Source of the DNA: Agitococcus lubricus
Lineage (GTDB): Bacteria; Pseudomonadota; Gammaproteobacteria; Pseudomonadales; Moraxellaceae
Reading direction: 5' to 3'
Length of the DNA stretch: 60,115 nucleotides
Assembly (NCBI RefSeq): GCF_003051055.1
Contig: NZ_QAON01000018.1
Span: 1 to 60,115 of the forward strand
Position numbers and translations under genes: made by a program. The notes beneath the pieces were generated by a model. It did not search any database and was not told the origin of the DNA. It was given only the letters and a program-made list of their open reading frames with translations. Positions 25,958 through 35,367 of this stretch are shown here, in pieces; the first letter of the stretch is position 1, and every line of letters starts with the position of its first letter.

Positions 25958-26377
25958 ATGCCACTCATTCGCTTAGTCTATGCCAGTCAATTTGCCTCGC
26001 CCATTAGCGAGCAAGATGCCCAAGATATTATTGAAATATCAACGGTCAATAACCGCAAACATGATATTACAGGCGTATTATGCGACAGTAATTTTTACTA
26101 TCTACAATGTTTAGAGGGTGGACGAGATGAAGTGAATCATCTATATCAGAAAATTGCGATGGATAAGCGCCATGTCCGTCCCGTTATTTTAATGTATCAA
26201 GAAATACTACATCGTGAATTTGATGATTGGTATATGGGGCGTATTCCTGCTATCAATATCAGTGGCGCGATGGTACTAAAATACTCGCGTGAGCGTGAGT
26301 TCAACCCTTACACGATGACACCAGAGTCGGCATATCAATTTTTATTCGAGTTATCACGCTTAAATGCGGTGTTATAA
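25958..26377 (+). CDS. Short BLUF blue-light photoreceptor
   Basis: 139 residues, a BLUF domain (about 1-95) plus a short C-terminal extension, as in stand-alone PixD/BlsA types. The flavin-site residues are all present: Tyr8, Asn32, Gln50, Trp91 and Met93. Each is offset by exactly 13 from the AppA numbering Y21, N45, Q63, W104, M106. FAD binding and blue-light sensing are therefore very likely. There is no fused effector, so it must signal by protein-protein contact; targets are unknown. In Acinetobacter the similar BlsA controls motility and biofilm. Confidence 0.93.
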   Translation: MPLIRLVYASQFASPISEQDAQDIIEISTVNNRKHDITGVLCDSNFYYLQCLEGGRDEVNHLYQKIAMDKRHVRPVILMYQEILHREFDDWYMGRIPAINISGAMVLKYSREREFNPYTMTPESAYQFLFELSRLNAVL

Positions 26378-26412
26378 CTCCCTCCCCTTAAGGGAGAGAG
26401 TGCCACGCGAGT

Positions 26413-27210
26413 TTAATCAAACTCGCGCTGTACATAATCAATCTCGGGTGTTTTGGCGCGTTTGCCCGCAATCTTGAAGTTTTTCCCCAATAGTAAACGG
26501 CGTTGCCAGCGCTTTTCTAGGGCAAGACCATCGGATTCAGGTAAGGAAACCATGGCATTGAGTACACGTTTGGCGGCTAAGACGGCATCAGGCGAGCGTG
26601 TCGCAATTTCTGCTGCTAACTCAAGCGCTTTATTGAGTGGCTCTTCGGCAACGTGGCTAATTAAGCCGATGCTTTTAGCTTGTGTGCCACTGATAATACG
26701 CGCAGTCATCGTCAATTCTTTGGCCACATCTAAGCCAATTAAACCGCGTAAGGTGGCAGTAATTGCCATATCTGGGACTAAGCCCCAACGGGCTTCCATA
26801 ATGGCTAGCTGTGCATCGGGCGTGGCAATTCTAAAGTCAGCGCCTAAGACCAATTGCATGCCCGCGCCAAAACAATGACCATGAATAGCAGCAATCACAG
26901 GCACAGGCAAATCACGCCAAACCAAAAACACGCGTTGAAATAGATTCGGGCCTGGTCTAGACAATTCCCAAAGTGCGGTCACGGCATTTTTGGGGCTTTG
27001 TAAATCAGTTAAGTCGATACCTGCACTAAATGACGACCCCTCGCCCGTCAGCAATACGGCACGAATATCCCGTTGTTCTTTGAGTTCTTCGCCAATTTTG
27101 AGTAATTCTCGTAAGAGCGCAAAACTCATGGCATTACGTTTATCAGGGCGATTAAGACGTACTTCGATGATGTTATTCGGATGATTAATTAATTGGACGA
27201 GATTAGACAT
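26413..27210 (-). CDS. Crotonase / enoyl-CoA hydratase family protein
   Basis: 265 residues. Crotonase fold with the oxyanion-hole segments SSFSAGIDL (about 60-68) and HGHCFGAGMQL (about 109-119). The first catalytic glutamate of true hydratases, usually just after the second oxyanion segment, is not obvious (VLGADFRIATPDAQ), while MEARWGLVPD carries an acidic residue at the second site. Hydratase, isomerase or another acyl-CoA role are all possible. AGGAA lies 7 bases before the ATG. It faces the BLUF gene tail to tail. Confidence 0.8.
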   Translation of the reverse strand: MSNLVQLINHPNNIIEVRLNRPDKRNAMSFALLRELLKIGEELKEQRDIRAVLLTGEGSSFSAGIDLTDLQSPKNAVTALWELSRPGPNLFQRVFLVWRDLPVPVIAAIHGHCFGAGMQLVLGADFRIATPDAQLAIMEARWGLVPDMAITATLRGLIGLDVAKELTMTARIISGTQAKSIGLISHVAEEPLNKALELAAEIATRSPDAVLAAKRVLNAMVSLPESDGLALEKRWQRRLLLGKNFKIAGKRAKTPEIDYVQREFD

Positions 27211-27228
27211 TTTGCGTTCCTCATTGCT

Positions 27229-27308
27229 GTAGCCCGTATACTAACACGGGAGAAAATGGCGGTTTAATCCAACTTTGCCCATATTTCGCTACGCTGCATA
27301 CAGGCTAC
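27229..27308. repeat. BIME: second REP / inverted REP pair
   Basis: GTAG (27229-27232) with arms CCCGT and ACGGG (27246-27250) is followed by an inverted copy at 27278-27308 ending GGCTAC. On the minus strand the inverted copy reads GTAG, CCTGTAT, then GCGAAATATGGG. That matches the REP at 10981 with a few changes, including the loop. It lies 15 kb from the RAYT gene, between the crotonase and ettA genes. Confidence 0.75.
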
Positions 27309-27317
27309 ACATCTCGG

Positions 27318-27388
27318 CTTCGACTCACTTCGGCTTCGCTCAGTAACCACCGCTCAGCCAACATAACGCGCCCTGAGCGGAGTCGAAG
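27318..27388. repeat. Large inverted repeat with CTTCGACTC/GAGTCGAAG arms
   Basis: CTTCGACTC (27318-27326) pairs with GAGTCGAAG (27380-27388). Further complementarity lies inside (CGCTCAG with CTGAGCG). It is next to the BIME and just beyond the ettA stop. It may be a second family of dispersed palindrome, or may protect or end the ettA transcript. Confidence 0.55.
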
Positions 27389-27395
27389 GGGAATT

Positions 27396-29057
27396 TTACC
27401 CACCAATCTTCTTATATTTCAAACGGGTAGGGGCAGCATGATTACCTAACTTTTTGCGGCGGTAAGCCTCAAAGTCGGTATAGTTGCCTTCATACCATTC
27501 TACTTCATCCCCTTCAAAGGCTAAGATATGTGTAGCAATACGGTCTAAGAACCAACGGTCGTGGGAAACCACCATCACCACACCAGGGAAGGTGAGAATC
27601 GCATCTTCCAAGGCACGTAAGGTCTCGATATCCAAATCGTTAGACGGTTCGTCGAGTAAAATGACGTTGGCACCTTGTTGCAAAATTTTGGCTAATTGCA
27701 AACGGTTGCGCTCACCACCCGATAACTCGCCGACGCGTTTTTGTTGGTCAGAACCCTTAAAGTTAAAACGGCCAATGTAGGCGCGTGAGGGCATTTCAAA
27801 ATCGCCGACTTTAAGAATATCTAAACCGCCAGAGACTTCTTCCCAAACGGTTTTGCTGTTATCTAAGGTGTCACGAATTTGGCCAATGTAGGCAATGCTG
27901 GCACTTTCACCTACCACGACTTCGCCAGTGGTGGGTTTGTCTTTGCCTGTAATCATGTTGAATAAGGTGGTTTTACCCGCACCGTTGGGGCCAACGATAC
28001 CCACAATCGCGCCTTTAGGTACAGTAAAGCTCAAGTTTTCATATAATAAACGGTCGCCAAAGGCTTTACTGATATTACGTACTTCTACCACTTGGTCGCC
28101 TAAACGGGGGCCTGGTGGAATGTACAATTCTTGGGTTTCGTTACGTTTTTGGAATTCTTTGCTGGCTAATTCTTCATAAGCACTCAAACGTGCTTTGCTT
28201 TTGGCTTGGCGAGCTTTGGGGTTTTGTTGTACCCATTCCGATTCGCGTTTTAAGGCTTTATAGTGGGCTTCTTCTTGACGCTGTTCGCTCTCTAAGCGGG
28301 CTTCTTTTTGTTCTAACCAAGAAGAGTAGTTACCTTGGTAAGGAATACCATGGCCACGGTCAAGTTCTAAAATCCATTCTGCCACATTGTCTAAAAAGTA
28401 GCGGTCGTGGGTAATTGCCACAATCGTACCACTAAACTCTTTTAAGAAGCGTTCTAACCACGCCACAGATTCGGCATCTAAATGGTTGGTGGGTTCGTCT
28501 AATAACAACATATCAGGTTTAGACAATAACAAACGACACAAGGCTACACGGCGACGTTCACCCCCTGACAGTTTGGTAACGTCGGCATCCCATGCAGGCA
28601 AGCGTAAGGCATCGGCGGCTTGTTCGAGTTGATTATCTAAATTGTGGGCATCCCATGCTTGAATAATGCCTTCTAGTTTTTCTTGTTCAGCCGCAAGTTT
28701 ATCAAAATCGGCATCTTCCATGGCGTATTCTGCAAAGACTTCATCTAAACGGCGTAAAGCATCAACTGCTTCGCGTACCCCGTCTTCCACATTGCCGCGT
28801 ACATCTTTGGTCGGGTCGAGTTGTGGTTCTTGCGCCAAATAACCGACTTTAATACCTGCTTGGGCGCGTGCTTCGCCCTGAAACTCTTTGTCTACGCCTG
28901 CCATAATGCGTAAGAGTGTGGATTTACCCGCACCGTTTAAGCCAAGTACGCCAATTTTGGCACCAGGAAAAAAGGAGAGGGATATATCTTTGAGAATTTC
29001 ACGTTTCGGAGGAACAATCTTCGAAACGCGATTCATGGTGTAAATATATTGCGCCAT
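27396..29057 (-). CDS. ettA: EttA, energy-dependent translational throttle protein (ABC-F)
   Basis: The start at 29057 (MAQYIYTMNRVSK) matches the conserved EttA N-terminus and gives 553 residues, close to the 555 of E. coli; the 20 codons upstream are not family-like. There are two ABC domains with Walker A GLNGAGKST and GPNGAGKTT, and signature LSGGE in each. DEPTNHLD occurs in the first domain and DEPSNDLD, with Ser for the usual Thr, in the second. The inter-domain linker and arm insert of ABC-F proteins are present; there are no membrane segments. EttA binds the ribosomal E site and gates the first elongation step according to ADP/ATP ratio. Confidence 0.95.
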   Translation of the reverse strand: MAQYIYTMNRVSKIVPPKREILKDISLSFFPGAKIGVLGLNGAGKSTLLRIMAGVDKEFQGEARAQAGIKVGYLAQEPQLDPTKDVRGNVEDGVREAVDALRRLDEVFAEYAMEDADFDKLAAEQEKLEGIIQAWDAHNLDNQLEQAADALRLPAWDADVTKLSGGERRRVALCRLLLSKPDMLLLDEPTNHLDAESVAWLERFLKEFSGTIVAITHDRYFLDNVAEWILELDRGHGIPYQGNYSSWLEQKEARLESEQRQEEAHYKALKRESEWVQQNPKARQAKSKARLSAYEELASKEFQKRNETQELYIPPGPRLGDQVVEVRNISKAFGDRLLYENLSFTVPKGAIVGIVGPNGAGKTTLFNMITGKDKPTTGEVVVGESASIAYIGQIRDTLDNSKTVWEEVSGGLDILKVGDFEMPSRAYIGRFNFKGSDQQKRVGELSGGERNRLQLAKILQQGANVILLDEPSNDLDIETLRALEDAILTFPGVVMVVSHDRWFLDRIATHILAFEGDEVEWYEGNYTDFEAYRRKKLGNHAAPTRLKYKKIGG

Positions 29058-29163
29058 AATGTCATAATCATAGGAGTCTAAGATGGCGGCGATTATAGCG
29101 TAGTTTACTTTAAACAATATGAACTATGATGAAAAAGAAGAAGGGCTTGTGTGATATGTACTC

Positions 29164-29189
29164 GCGTCTTCACAGTAACATGAAGACGC
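29164..29189 (-). terminator. Hairpin downstream of the PF10118 hydrolase gene
   Basis: GCGTCTTCA (29164-29172) and TGAAGACGC (29181-29189) form a 9-bp stem with an 8-base loop, 14 bases beyond the stop at 29203. No T run follows on the minus strand, so it may be a weak terminator or mRNA-stabilising stem. Confidence 0.45.
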
Positions 29190-29202
29190 TATTGCAGACT
29201 AT

Positions 29203-30054
29203 TTAGGCCGCTAACTTTTGTTGTGCAGCTAAAAAGTCATCAATTTGTGCTAAATATTGACGATTATCATGGTCCCAAGGGTGAAAGTTTGGACGGAAAT
29301 AATCCATATAGTTAGCGAGTTGAATACGTAACAAGCCAATATCACCCATCGTAAAACGATAAAATTTACGCCAGCCATCCCAGTCAGTGAGTTTTCCTTC
29401 GGTACGTAATACCTGAACAAACACAGGAATCACTAAGCCCCAAAAAATAACGGTCGCTAATACTAGTCCAAGAGCACGTAAACCATAGGCTTTAACTCCT
29501 CGTCCCATGACTTTATCCCACACATCAAAAGCCACGCCTTTATGCTCGGTTTCTTCCAGTGCATGCCAACGCCATAAGGCGGCATAGTGCGGTTCTGCTC
29601 CTTCAGAAATGAGCGGCTCACGCAATACGCTATCGCCTAGAAGGGCTGTAAAATGTTCAAGCGCGATGGTGGCACTTAAACAAAAGGGTTTAGGCGCATG
29701 TTTAGTGAGTCCTTTCAAAATACCCGATACCAATTTTTCAAATTTAGGCGCTATAGGCACTTGGCTAAACAGCGCCGCATTGTACTCTTCATGCTCACGA
29801 CCGTGCATGGCTTCTTGGCCAATAAACGCGGTAATCGCTTTTTTCAGTTCGGGGTCAGTAATTTGGTCGCGGTAGGCACGAACGCTGTCAATAAAAAAAC
29901 GCTCACCGACAGGTAAAACAATCGAAAAGGTATTCAAGAACGCCGTAAAAATAGAGCCACCTGTATAATGCCAGTTTGTAATTTGGTCGGCAGGTAAGTT
30001 AAAGCGAACATCACGGCGAGTAGGCAACAAAGGATTGGGAATGGGATAGTGCAT
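29203..30054 (-). CDS. PF10118-type metal-dependent hydrolase (ferritin-like di-iron fold)
   Basis: 283 residues. Helical protein with the family's metal-ligand pattern: GQEAMHGREHEEYN (about 93-106), a mid-protein ALEHF and WHALEETEHKGVAFDVW (about 168-184). A hydrophobic segment lies at about 205-230 (LVLATVIFWGLVIPVFV). Annotated only as metal-dependent hydrolase in databases; the E-x-x-H/E-H spacing suggests a di-iron carboxylate site. Wax-ester synthase and crotonase genes nearby hint at lipid metabolism, but the substrate is unknown. Confidence 0.8.
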   Translation of the reverse strand: MHYPIPNPLLPTRRDVRFNLPADQITNWHYTGGSIFTAFLNTFSIVLPVGERFFIDSVRAYRDQITDPELKKAITAFIGQEAMHGREHEEYNAALFSQVPIAPKFEKLVSGILKGLTKHAPKPFCLSATIALEHFTALLGDSVLREPLISEGAEPHYAALWRWHALEETEHKGVAFDVWDKVMGRGVKAYGLRALGLVLATVIFWGLVIPVFVQVLRTEGKLTDWDGWRKFYRFTMGDIGLLRIQLANYMDYFRPNFHPWDHDNRQYLAQIDDFLAAQQKLAA

Positions 30055-30173
30055 AATAAGGTCTCGCGAGTTGTTTTTGTGAGAATGACCAAAGCAGCAC
30101 TAGGAGATATTCGCTTCGATCAAGGCGTGGTTATGATCTCCGTATCATTTGATTGTAGAGGGCAATATAGAGT

Positions 30174-30189
30174 TTGTACAGTCGTACAA
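30174..30189. promoter_or_regulatory. Palindrome TTGTAC-N4-GTACAA, possible operator
   Basis: Six-base arms, TTGTAC (30174-30179) and GTACAA (30184-30189), stand in the 277-base gap between the divergent PF10118 and NlpC/P60 genes. The site could serve either gene. No cognate regulator is encoded next to it. Confidence 0.35.
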
Positions 30190-30331
30190 CAAGTGAAAAG
30201 TAAGGAACGTGATAGCCAATAAAAACCAGAAGCTCAGGCCGAATTTTGTATCGCTTATGTTGAGCAGAAGACTATCACCAAGCGGCAGATAGTAATATCC
30301 ACACATCAAATAAACCAACGACTTAGACTTT

Positions 30332-30853
30332 ATGATTCATACTGGGATTGCGGGCTTGATAGCGGCTATTTTGACAATACAGAGCGCCTCTGCCGATGAT
30401 TTGGGCGACTTTATCGCGCAACTTGCGCCTAAAGACCCCACCCCTGTGGCACTTAAACCCATTGCCAAGTTACAAGAAGCGGCGATGGCTGCGATTAGTT
30501 TTGTCGGTAAACCCTATTCCTTTGGTGGGAGTAATCCTGATACAGGTTTTGATTGCAGTGGTTTGGTACAATATGTGTTAGACCAGTCGGGTATCAAAAA
30601 ACTACCACGCACCTCTCGCGAAATGTATCAGTACAGCCGTCCTGTGGATAACGACAGTTTAGTGGTTGGCGATTTATTATTTTTTCAAACTAATAATAGT
30701 GAGCAAGTCAATCATGTGGGGATTTATGTCGGCGAAGGGCGATTTATTCATTCACCATCGACAGGCAATGTCATTCGTTTAGACCGTTTAGACCAATCTT
30801 ATTGGCAAAAAGCTTTTGTGGGGGCGAGGCGGGTGTTAGATTTAGGAGAGTAA
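30332..30853 (+). CDS. NlpC/P60 (C40) peptidoglycan endopeptidase
   Basis: 173 residues with an N-terminal signal-like segment (IHTGIAGLIAAILTIQSASA) and a single NlpC/P60 domain (about 50-170). The catalytic Cys75 is in GFDCSGLVQ, His128 in VNHVGIYV and a third polar residue, His140, in RFIHSPS. It acts in the periplasm on the gamma-D-Glu-diaminopimelate bond of stem peptides. It has no SH3 or LysM targeting domain, so it is a minimal member. No good ribosome binding site is seen before the ATG, so the start is not certain. Confidence 0.88.
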   Translation: MIHTGIAGLIAAILTIQSASADDLGDFIAQLAPKDPTPVALKPIAKLQEAAMAAISFVGKPYSFGGSNPDTGFDCSGLVQYVLDQSGIKKLPRTSREMYQYSRPVDNDSLVVGDLLFFQTNNSEQVNHVGIYVGEGRFIHSPSTGNVIRLDRLDQSYWQKAFVGARRVLDLGE

Positions 30854-31015
30854 GGATAACAGACCCTAGTTATAAAAAAGGCATTATTGTCGAGTTTCGG
30901 ATATTTTGTGCCACCGTAGAGGGCTGTTCAAATCCTGTTCATGCCAAAGATGATAGAAAATCATTATGCTCGAGCAATAACCATGTTAAAATAGATGCCT
31001 GTTTTTAAGACTGGC

Positions 31016-31054
31016 CTGTAAACTTAAGGTATTTAACGACTGAACCGTTTACAG
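31016..31054 (+). promoter_or_regulatory. Leader hairpin upstream of glyA
   Basis: CTGTAAAC (31016-31023) is complementary to GTTTACAG (31047-31054) with a 23-base loop, 41 bases before the glyA ATG. The 242-base upstream region has no coding frame. A regulatory role is only suggested by position; no glycine riboswitch core was recognised. Confidence 0.3.
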
Positions 31055-31095
31055 CCTGTCATAACACTCTCTCCTTAACGTCTTGAGACTCCGTG

Positions 31096-32349
31096 ATGTT
31101 TAGCAATATCAATCTTGCCCAATTTGACCCCGATTTAGCCCAAGCGATTAGCCAAGAAGATGCACGCCAAGAAGCGCACATCGAGTTAATTGCTTCCGAA
31201 AACTACTGCTCACCCTTAGTCATGGCCGCTCAAGGGTCTAAATTAACCAACAAATACGCCGAAGGTTATCCTAGTAAGCGTTATTATGGCGGTTGTGAGT
31301 ATGTTGATATTGTTGAAAGTTTAGCCATTGAACGTGCCAAAAAATTGTTTGGTGCTGACTATGCTAACGTACAACCACACTCAGGCTCTCAAGCTAATGG
31401 TGCCGTATTTTTAGCTTTATTAAATGCGGGTGACACCGTATTGGGTATGAGCTTGGCACATGGTGGTCACTTAACCCACGGTGCAAAAGTGAACTTCTCT
31501 GGTAAGTCCTATAACGCGGTTCAGTATGGTTTAAATCCAGAAACTGGCGAAGTTGATTATGATGAAGTCGAACGTTTAGCCTTAGAACATAAGCCAAAAA
31601 TGATTATTGCAGGTTTCTCTGCGTATTCTCGTATTATGGATTGGCAGCGTTTCCGTGACATCGCCGATAAAGTGGGTGCGTATTTAATGGTCGATATGGC
31701 ACACGTTGCTGGTTTGGTTGCTGCGGGTGTTTATCCAAACCCAGTGCAAATTGCTGACGTAACGACCACAACAACCCACAAAACCTTACGTGGTCCACGT
31801 TCTGGTTTGATTTTGGCGCGTAAAAACGAAGAAATCGAAAAGAAATTAAACTCTGCGGTGTTTCCAGGTAATCAAGGTGGCCCGTTAATGCACGTGATTG
31901 CTGCGAAAGCGGTGTGTTTCTTAGAAGCGATGCAACCTTCATTTGTTGATTACCAAAAACAAGTGGTTAAAAATGCCCAAACCATGGCCGCAATCTTTAT
32001 TGAGCGGGGTTATGACGTGGTGTCTAACGGCACAGACAATCACTTATTTTTAGTATCCTTAGTAGGTAAAGAGTTGACAGGTAAAGAGGCTGATGCGGCT
32101 TTAGGCAAAGCTGGCATTACTGTTAACAAAAACGCTGTGCCAAACGACCCACGTTCACCGTTTGTGACCTCGGGTATTCGTGTGGGTACACCTGCTGTGA
32201 CTACGCGTGGTTTTGGTGAAGCCGAAGTGGCTGCTTTAGCTAACTGGATGTGTGATATTTTAGACAACGCCACAGACGAAGCGGTGATTGCGCGTGTGGC
32301 CAAACAAGTTCACACCATTTGCCAACAGTTCCCTGTGTACAACGGCTAA
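31096..32349 (+). CDS. glyA: Serine hydroxymethyltransferase
   Basis: 417 residues from the ATG at 31096 ([18 protein letters not shown]); a GTG three bases earlier is possible but unneeded. Family motifs: [10 protein letters not shown], the PLP lysine in [12 protein letters not shown], and [16 protein letters not shown]. It converts serine and tetrahydrofolate to glycine and 5,10-methylene-tetrahydrofolate in the cytoplasm. It is the start of a folate/nucleotide/riboflavin neighbourhood (nrdR, ribD), but a strong terminator at 32371 ends its transcript. Confidence 0.97.
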   Translation: MFSNINLAQFDPDLAQAISQEDARQEAHIELIASENYCSPLVMAAQGSKLTNKYAEGYPSKRYYGGCEYVDIVESLAIERAKKLFGADYANVQPHSGSQANGAVFLALLNAGDTVLGMSLAHGGHLTHGAKVNFSGKSYNAVQYGLNPETGEVDYDEVERLALEHKPKMIIAGFSAYSRIMDWQRFRDIADKVGAYLMVDMAHVAGLVAAGVYPNPVQIADVTTTTTHKTLRGPRSGLILARKNEEIEKKLNSAVFPGNQGGPLMHVIAAKAVCFLEAMQPSFVDYQKQVVKNAQTMAAIFIERGYDVVSNGTDNHLFLVSLVGKELTGKEADAALGKAGITVNKNAVPNDPRSPFVTSGIRVGTPAVTTRGFGEAEVAALANWMCDILDNATDEAVIARVAKQVHTICQQFPVYNG

Positions 32350-32370
32350 GTTCTGACACAGTACACTGCT

Positions 32371-32396
32371 AAAAAGGCGACTTCGGTCGCCTTTTT
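32371..32396 (+). terminator. Rho-independent terminator of glyA
   Basis: AAAAAGGCGAC, TTCG tetraloop, GTCGCCTTTTT: a near-perfect stem with a T run, 22 bases after the glyA stop. Confidence 0.95.
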
Positions 32397-32477
32397 CATC
32401 ACACGCGCTTTTTTGCCTATTTACAAGGCGAAGCGTATAGTAAGCACACCGCTTGCTAAGCGCATGATTCACACGTT

Positions 32478-33770
32478 ATGACTTTTTTTCAACATTTACT
32501 GATTATTATTGGCCTTATCGCCGCCAGTGCTTTTTTTTCCTGTGCCGAAATAGCACTCGCCTCAGCACGTAAAATTCGCTTGCAACAATTAGTGGAGACG
32601 GGCAATGCCCGTGCACAACAGGTACTGAACTTACAAAATCAACCTGGTAATTTTTTTACCGTGATTCAAGTCGCCTTAAATGCGATTGCGATTATGGGGG
32701 GGATTTTGGGTGAGCAAGCCATTTCGCCGTATATTGAATCGGCGCTCAGCCATATTTTTGGTCAGCGCGCTGGCTTAGACCAAATCAGTTTTATCATTTC
32801 CTTTGTCAGTGTGACCTCCTTATTTATTCTATTCGCCGATTTAATGCCCAAACGTCTGGCCATGACCTATCCTGAGCAAGTGGCGATGTGGATTGTTCGG
32901 CCAATTTTGGTGTGTTTGGCCTTATTAAAACCCATAGTTGTGATGTATGACGGTATTGCGAGTGCCTTATTTAAGTTGCTCAATATTCAAACCACACGCG
33001 AAGACGCAATTACGTTTGATGATGTGTCCGCCATTGTCGATGCAGGCGCAGCATCGGGGGCTTTACATCGGCAAGAGCAACATCTGATTGAAAATGTCTT
33101 TGAGCTCGATACCCGTACCGTCACCTTTGCCATGACGCCCCGTGAAAATATTATTTATTTGCGTTTACAAGACGATGAAGACACGCTCAAAGCCAAAATT
33201 ACCGAATTTCCACATAGTCGTTTTTTGGTGTGTGATGATTTAATTGACCAAGTGATTGGTTATGTAGAGTCCAAAGATATTCTTAAACGTACGTTGAATC
33301 ATCAACCGATTTCACTACACAGAGAGCTACAAGTCAAAAATGTCTTGGCCATTCCTGATACCTTAACCCTGTCAGAGTTATTAGAGCGTTTTAAGGTCAC
33401 CAATCAAGACTTAGCCTTTATTTTGAATGAGTATGCACTGGTTGTTGGCATTGTGACCTTGAATGATGTGATGAAAACGTTGATGGGCGATTTGGTCAGT
33501 CCCTTTATTGAGGAGCAAATTGTCAAACGAGACGATTGTTCGTGGTTAGTTGATGGCGTCACGCCCATAGAAGATGTACGTCGCGCCTTAGCGATAGACC
33601 AATTCCCTCATGAGGCCAACTATGAAACCATTGCAGGCTTTATGATGTATCAACTCAAACGTATTCCCAAACGTACCGACTGGGTAGAGTTTGCGGGCTA
33701 CAAGTTTGAAGTGGTTGATATTGATAATTACCGTATCGACCAACTCTTAGTTTCTAAACTGTCGAGCTAA
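32478..33770 (+). CDS. paeA: PaeA (YtfL) - CNNM/CorC-type inner-membrane protein, polyamine exporter
   Basis: 430 residues. DUF21 membrane domain (about 1-195) with [13 protein letters not shown], then a CBS pair (about 210-335) containing MTPRENIIY, and a CorC/HlyC C-terminal domain ending [11 protein letters not shown]. The segments [41 protein letters not shown] and [25 protein letters not shown]-like stretches track E. coli YtfL closely, which was renamed PaeA for cadaverine/putrescine export. A Mg/Co role as in other CNNM proteins is the alternative. nrdR begins 2 bases after its stop. Confidence 0.88.
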   Translation: MTFFQHLLIIIGLIAASAFFSCAEIALASARKIRLQQLVETGNARAQQVLNLQNQPGNFFTVIQVALNAIAIMGGILGEQAISPYIESALSHIFGQRAGLDQISFIISFVSVTSLFILFADLMPKRLAMTYPEQVAMWIVRPILVCLALLKPIVVMYDGIASALFKLLNIQTTREDAITFDDVSAIVDAGAASGALHRQEQHLIENVFELDTRTVTFAMTPRENIIYLRLQDDEDTLKAKITEFPHSRFLVCDDLIDQVIGYVESKDILKRTLNHQPISLHRELQVKNVLAIPDTLTLSELLERFKVTNQDLAFILNEYALVVGIVTLNDVMKTLMGDLVSPFIEEQIVKRDDCSWLVDGVTPIEDVRRALAIDQFPHEANYETIAGFMMYQLKRIPKRTDWVEFAGYKFEVVDIDNYRIDQLLVSKLSS

Positions 33771-33772
33771 TT

Positions 33773-34237
33773 ATGCATTGTCCGTTTTGTCGCGCACCAG
33801 ATACGAAAGTCATTGACTCCCGTTTAGTGGGAGAAGGGGAACAAGTACGTCGTCGGCGCGAGTGTGTGGTGTGTGGTGAGCGGTTTACTACCTTTGAAGG
33901 TGCAGAATTAGTGACTCCGCGTGTGATTAAGTCTGATGGCAGCCGCGAGCCCTTTGACGACAATAAATTACGTAAAAGTATGATGCATGCTTTACAAAAA
34001 AGACCTGTCAGTATTGAAAAAATAGACCACGCCCTGACCCGTATTCAGCGGCAACTACGCGCAACAGGCGAACGGGAAGTGAAGTCTATTTTGATTGGCG
34101 AATTAGTGATGACGGAGTTAGCCAAACTGGACAAAGTGGCTTATGTGCGTTTTGCCTCGGTATATCGAGACTTTCAAGATGTGGATGCCTTTAATGCCGA
34201 AATTGAAAAGCTCAAACAACATGAGTCCAATCCATGA
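33773..34237 (+). CDS. nrdR: NrdR, transcriptional repressor of ribonucleotide reductase genes
   Basis: 154 residues. Zinc ribbon with CPFC (Cys3, Cys6) and CVVC (Cys31, Cys34), then an ATP-cone (about 49-139). It represses nrd operons according to dATP/ATP level. The stop overlaps the ribD start (ATGA), the usual gammaproteobacterial nrdR-ribD arrangement. No NrdR boxes were found locally. Confidence 0.97.
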   Translation: MHCPFCRAPDTKVIDSRLVGEGEQVRRRRECVVCGERFTTFEGAELVTPRVIKSDGSREPFDDNKLRKSMMHALQKRPVSIEKIDHALTRIQRQLRATGEREVKSILIGELVMTELAKLDKVAYVRFASVYRDFQDVDAFNAEIEKLKQHESNP

Positions 34238-35325
34238 ACGATAGACAATATATGGCACGGGCGATTCAACTCGCACAAGAAGGCATATATACCACACAGC
34301 CTAATCCGCGCGTGGGCTGTGTTGTCGTCAACGATGGGATAATTGTTGGTGAAGGGTTTCATGCCCGTGCAGGTTTTGGCCATGCGGAAGTACATGCCTT
34401 ACAACAAGCGGGTAGTTTGGCGCACGGAGCAACAGCGTATGTCACCTTAGAGCCGTGCGCCCATTATGGCCGTACACCGCCGTGTGCTAATGCGTTGATT
34501 GCCGCAGGCGTCGCTCGTGTGGTGATGGCAAGTCTAGACAGTAACCCGTTAGTCGCAGGTAAAGGCCAAGCCATGTTAGAGGCGCAAGGTATTGTTACCT
34601 CTGTGGGCGTCTTAGAGGATGAAGCTAAAGCCTTAAATAAAGGCTTTTTTCGGCGTATGCAGGGCGGTTTGCCATGGGTTCGTCTAAAAATGGCGGGCAG
34701 TTTAGATGGCCGTACTGCTATGGCGTCAGGTGAGTCTAAATGGATTACGGGCGTAGATGCACGACGTGATGTACAAAAATTGCGTGCACAAAGTGGTGCG
34801 ATTATTACAGGGATTGGGACGGTATTGGCAGATAATCCTAGCTTAAATGTCCGTCCCCAAGAGTGGTTAGATTGGCATTATGGCGAGCCTGTACAGCCCT
34901 TAAGGGTGGTACTAGACCGCGAATTGCGTATGCCGTTAGAGGCACAATTACTCAATCAGACGGGCGTGATTATAGTGACCCAACAAACGGCTCAGCACTG
35001 TAATGTACAGGCTTTGAACGCCAAAGGAGCAGAAATTTGGCACCTCAGTGATACCCAACACCTAGAAACCGTATTAGCGAAACTGGCTGAACGTGGCATA
35101 AACGAGGTCTTGGTAGAGGCGGGTGCGACCTTAGCGGGCGCATTTGTACGTGCAAATTTGGTAGATGAGTGTATCTTTTATTTGGCACCTACTTTATTAG
35201 GCAGTGATGCACGCCCCTTATTGACCTTAGCATTCACAGACATGGCACAACAACGGCGTTTGGTGTACCAAGATATGCGCATGATAGGTCAAGATGTGCG
35301 TATTGTGGCTCGTTTGAGTGTCTAA
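34234..35325 (+). CDS. ribD: RibD, bifunctional diaminohydroxyphosphoribosylaminopyrimidine deaminase / 5-amino-6-(5-phosphoribosylamino)uracil reductase
   Basis: 363 residues. The N-terminal deaminase domain (1-145) has the zinc site HAEVHA (His50, Glu52) and [11 protein letters not shown] (Cys75, Cys84). The C-terminal reductase domain (about 148-363) starts with [14 protein letters not shown]. It catalyses steps two and three of riboflavin synthesis. Translationally coupled to nrdR. The next riboflavin gene, ribE, is 1.8 kb away because an opposite-strand gene intervenes. Confidence 0.96.
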   Translation: MNDRQYMARAIQLAQEGIYTTQPNPRVGCVVVNDGIIVGEGFHARAGFGHAEVHALQQAGSLAHGATAYVTLEPCAHYGRTPPCANALIAAGVARVVMASLDSNPLVAGKGQAMLEAQGIVTSVGVLEDEAKALNKGFFRRMQGGLPWVRLKMAGSLDGRTAMASGESKWITGVDARRDVQKLRAQSGAIITGIGTVLADNPSLNVRPQEWLDWHYGEPVQPLRVVLDRELRMPLEAQLLNQTGVIIVTQQTAQHCNVQALNAKGAEIWHLSDTQHLETVLAKLAERGINEVLVEAGATLAGAFVRANLVDECIFYLAPTLLGSDARPLLTLAFTDMAQQRRLVYQDMRMIGQDVRIVARLSV

Positions 35326-35367
35326 GCGCACCGATGAGTACGCTTCATAATAAAACCTTATATAGAC

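Noticed and set aside
30854-31095. Glycine riboswitch upstream of glyA
   Set aside because: Only one long-loop hairpin is seen; the conserved glycine aptamer segments are absent.
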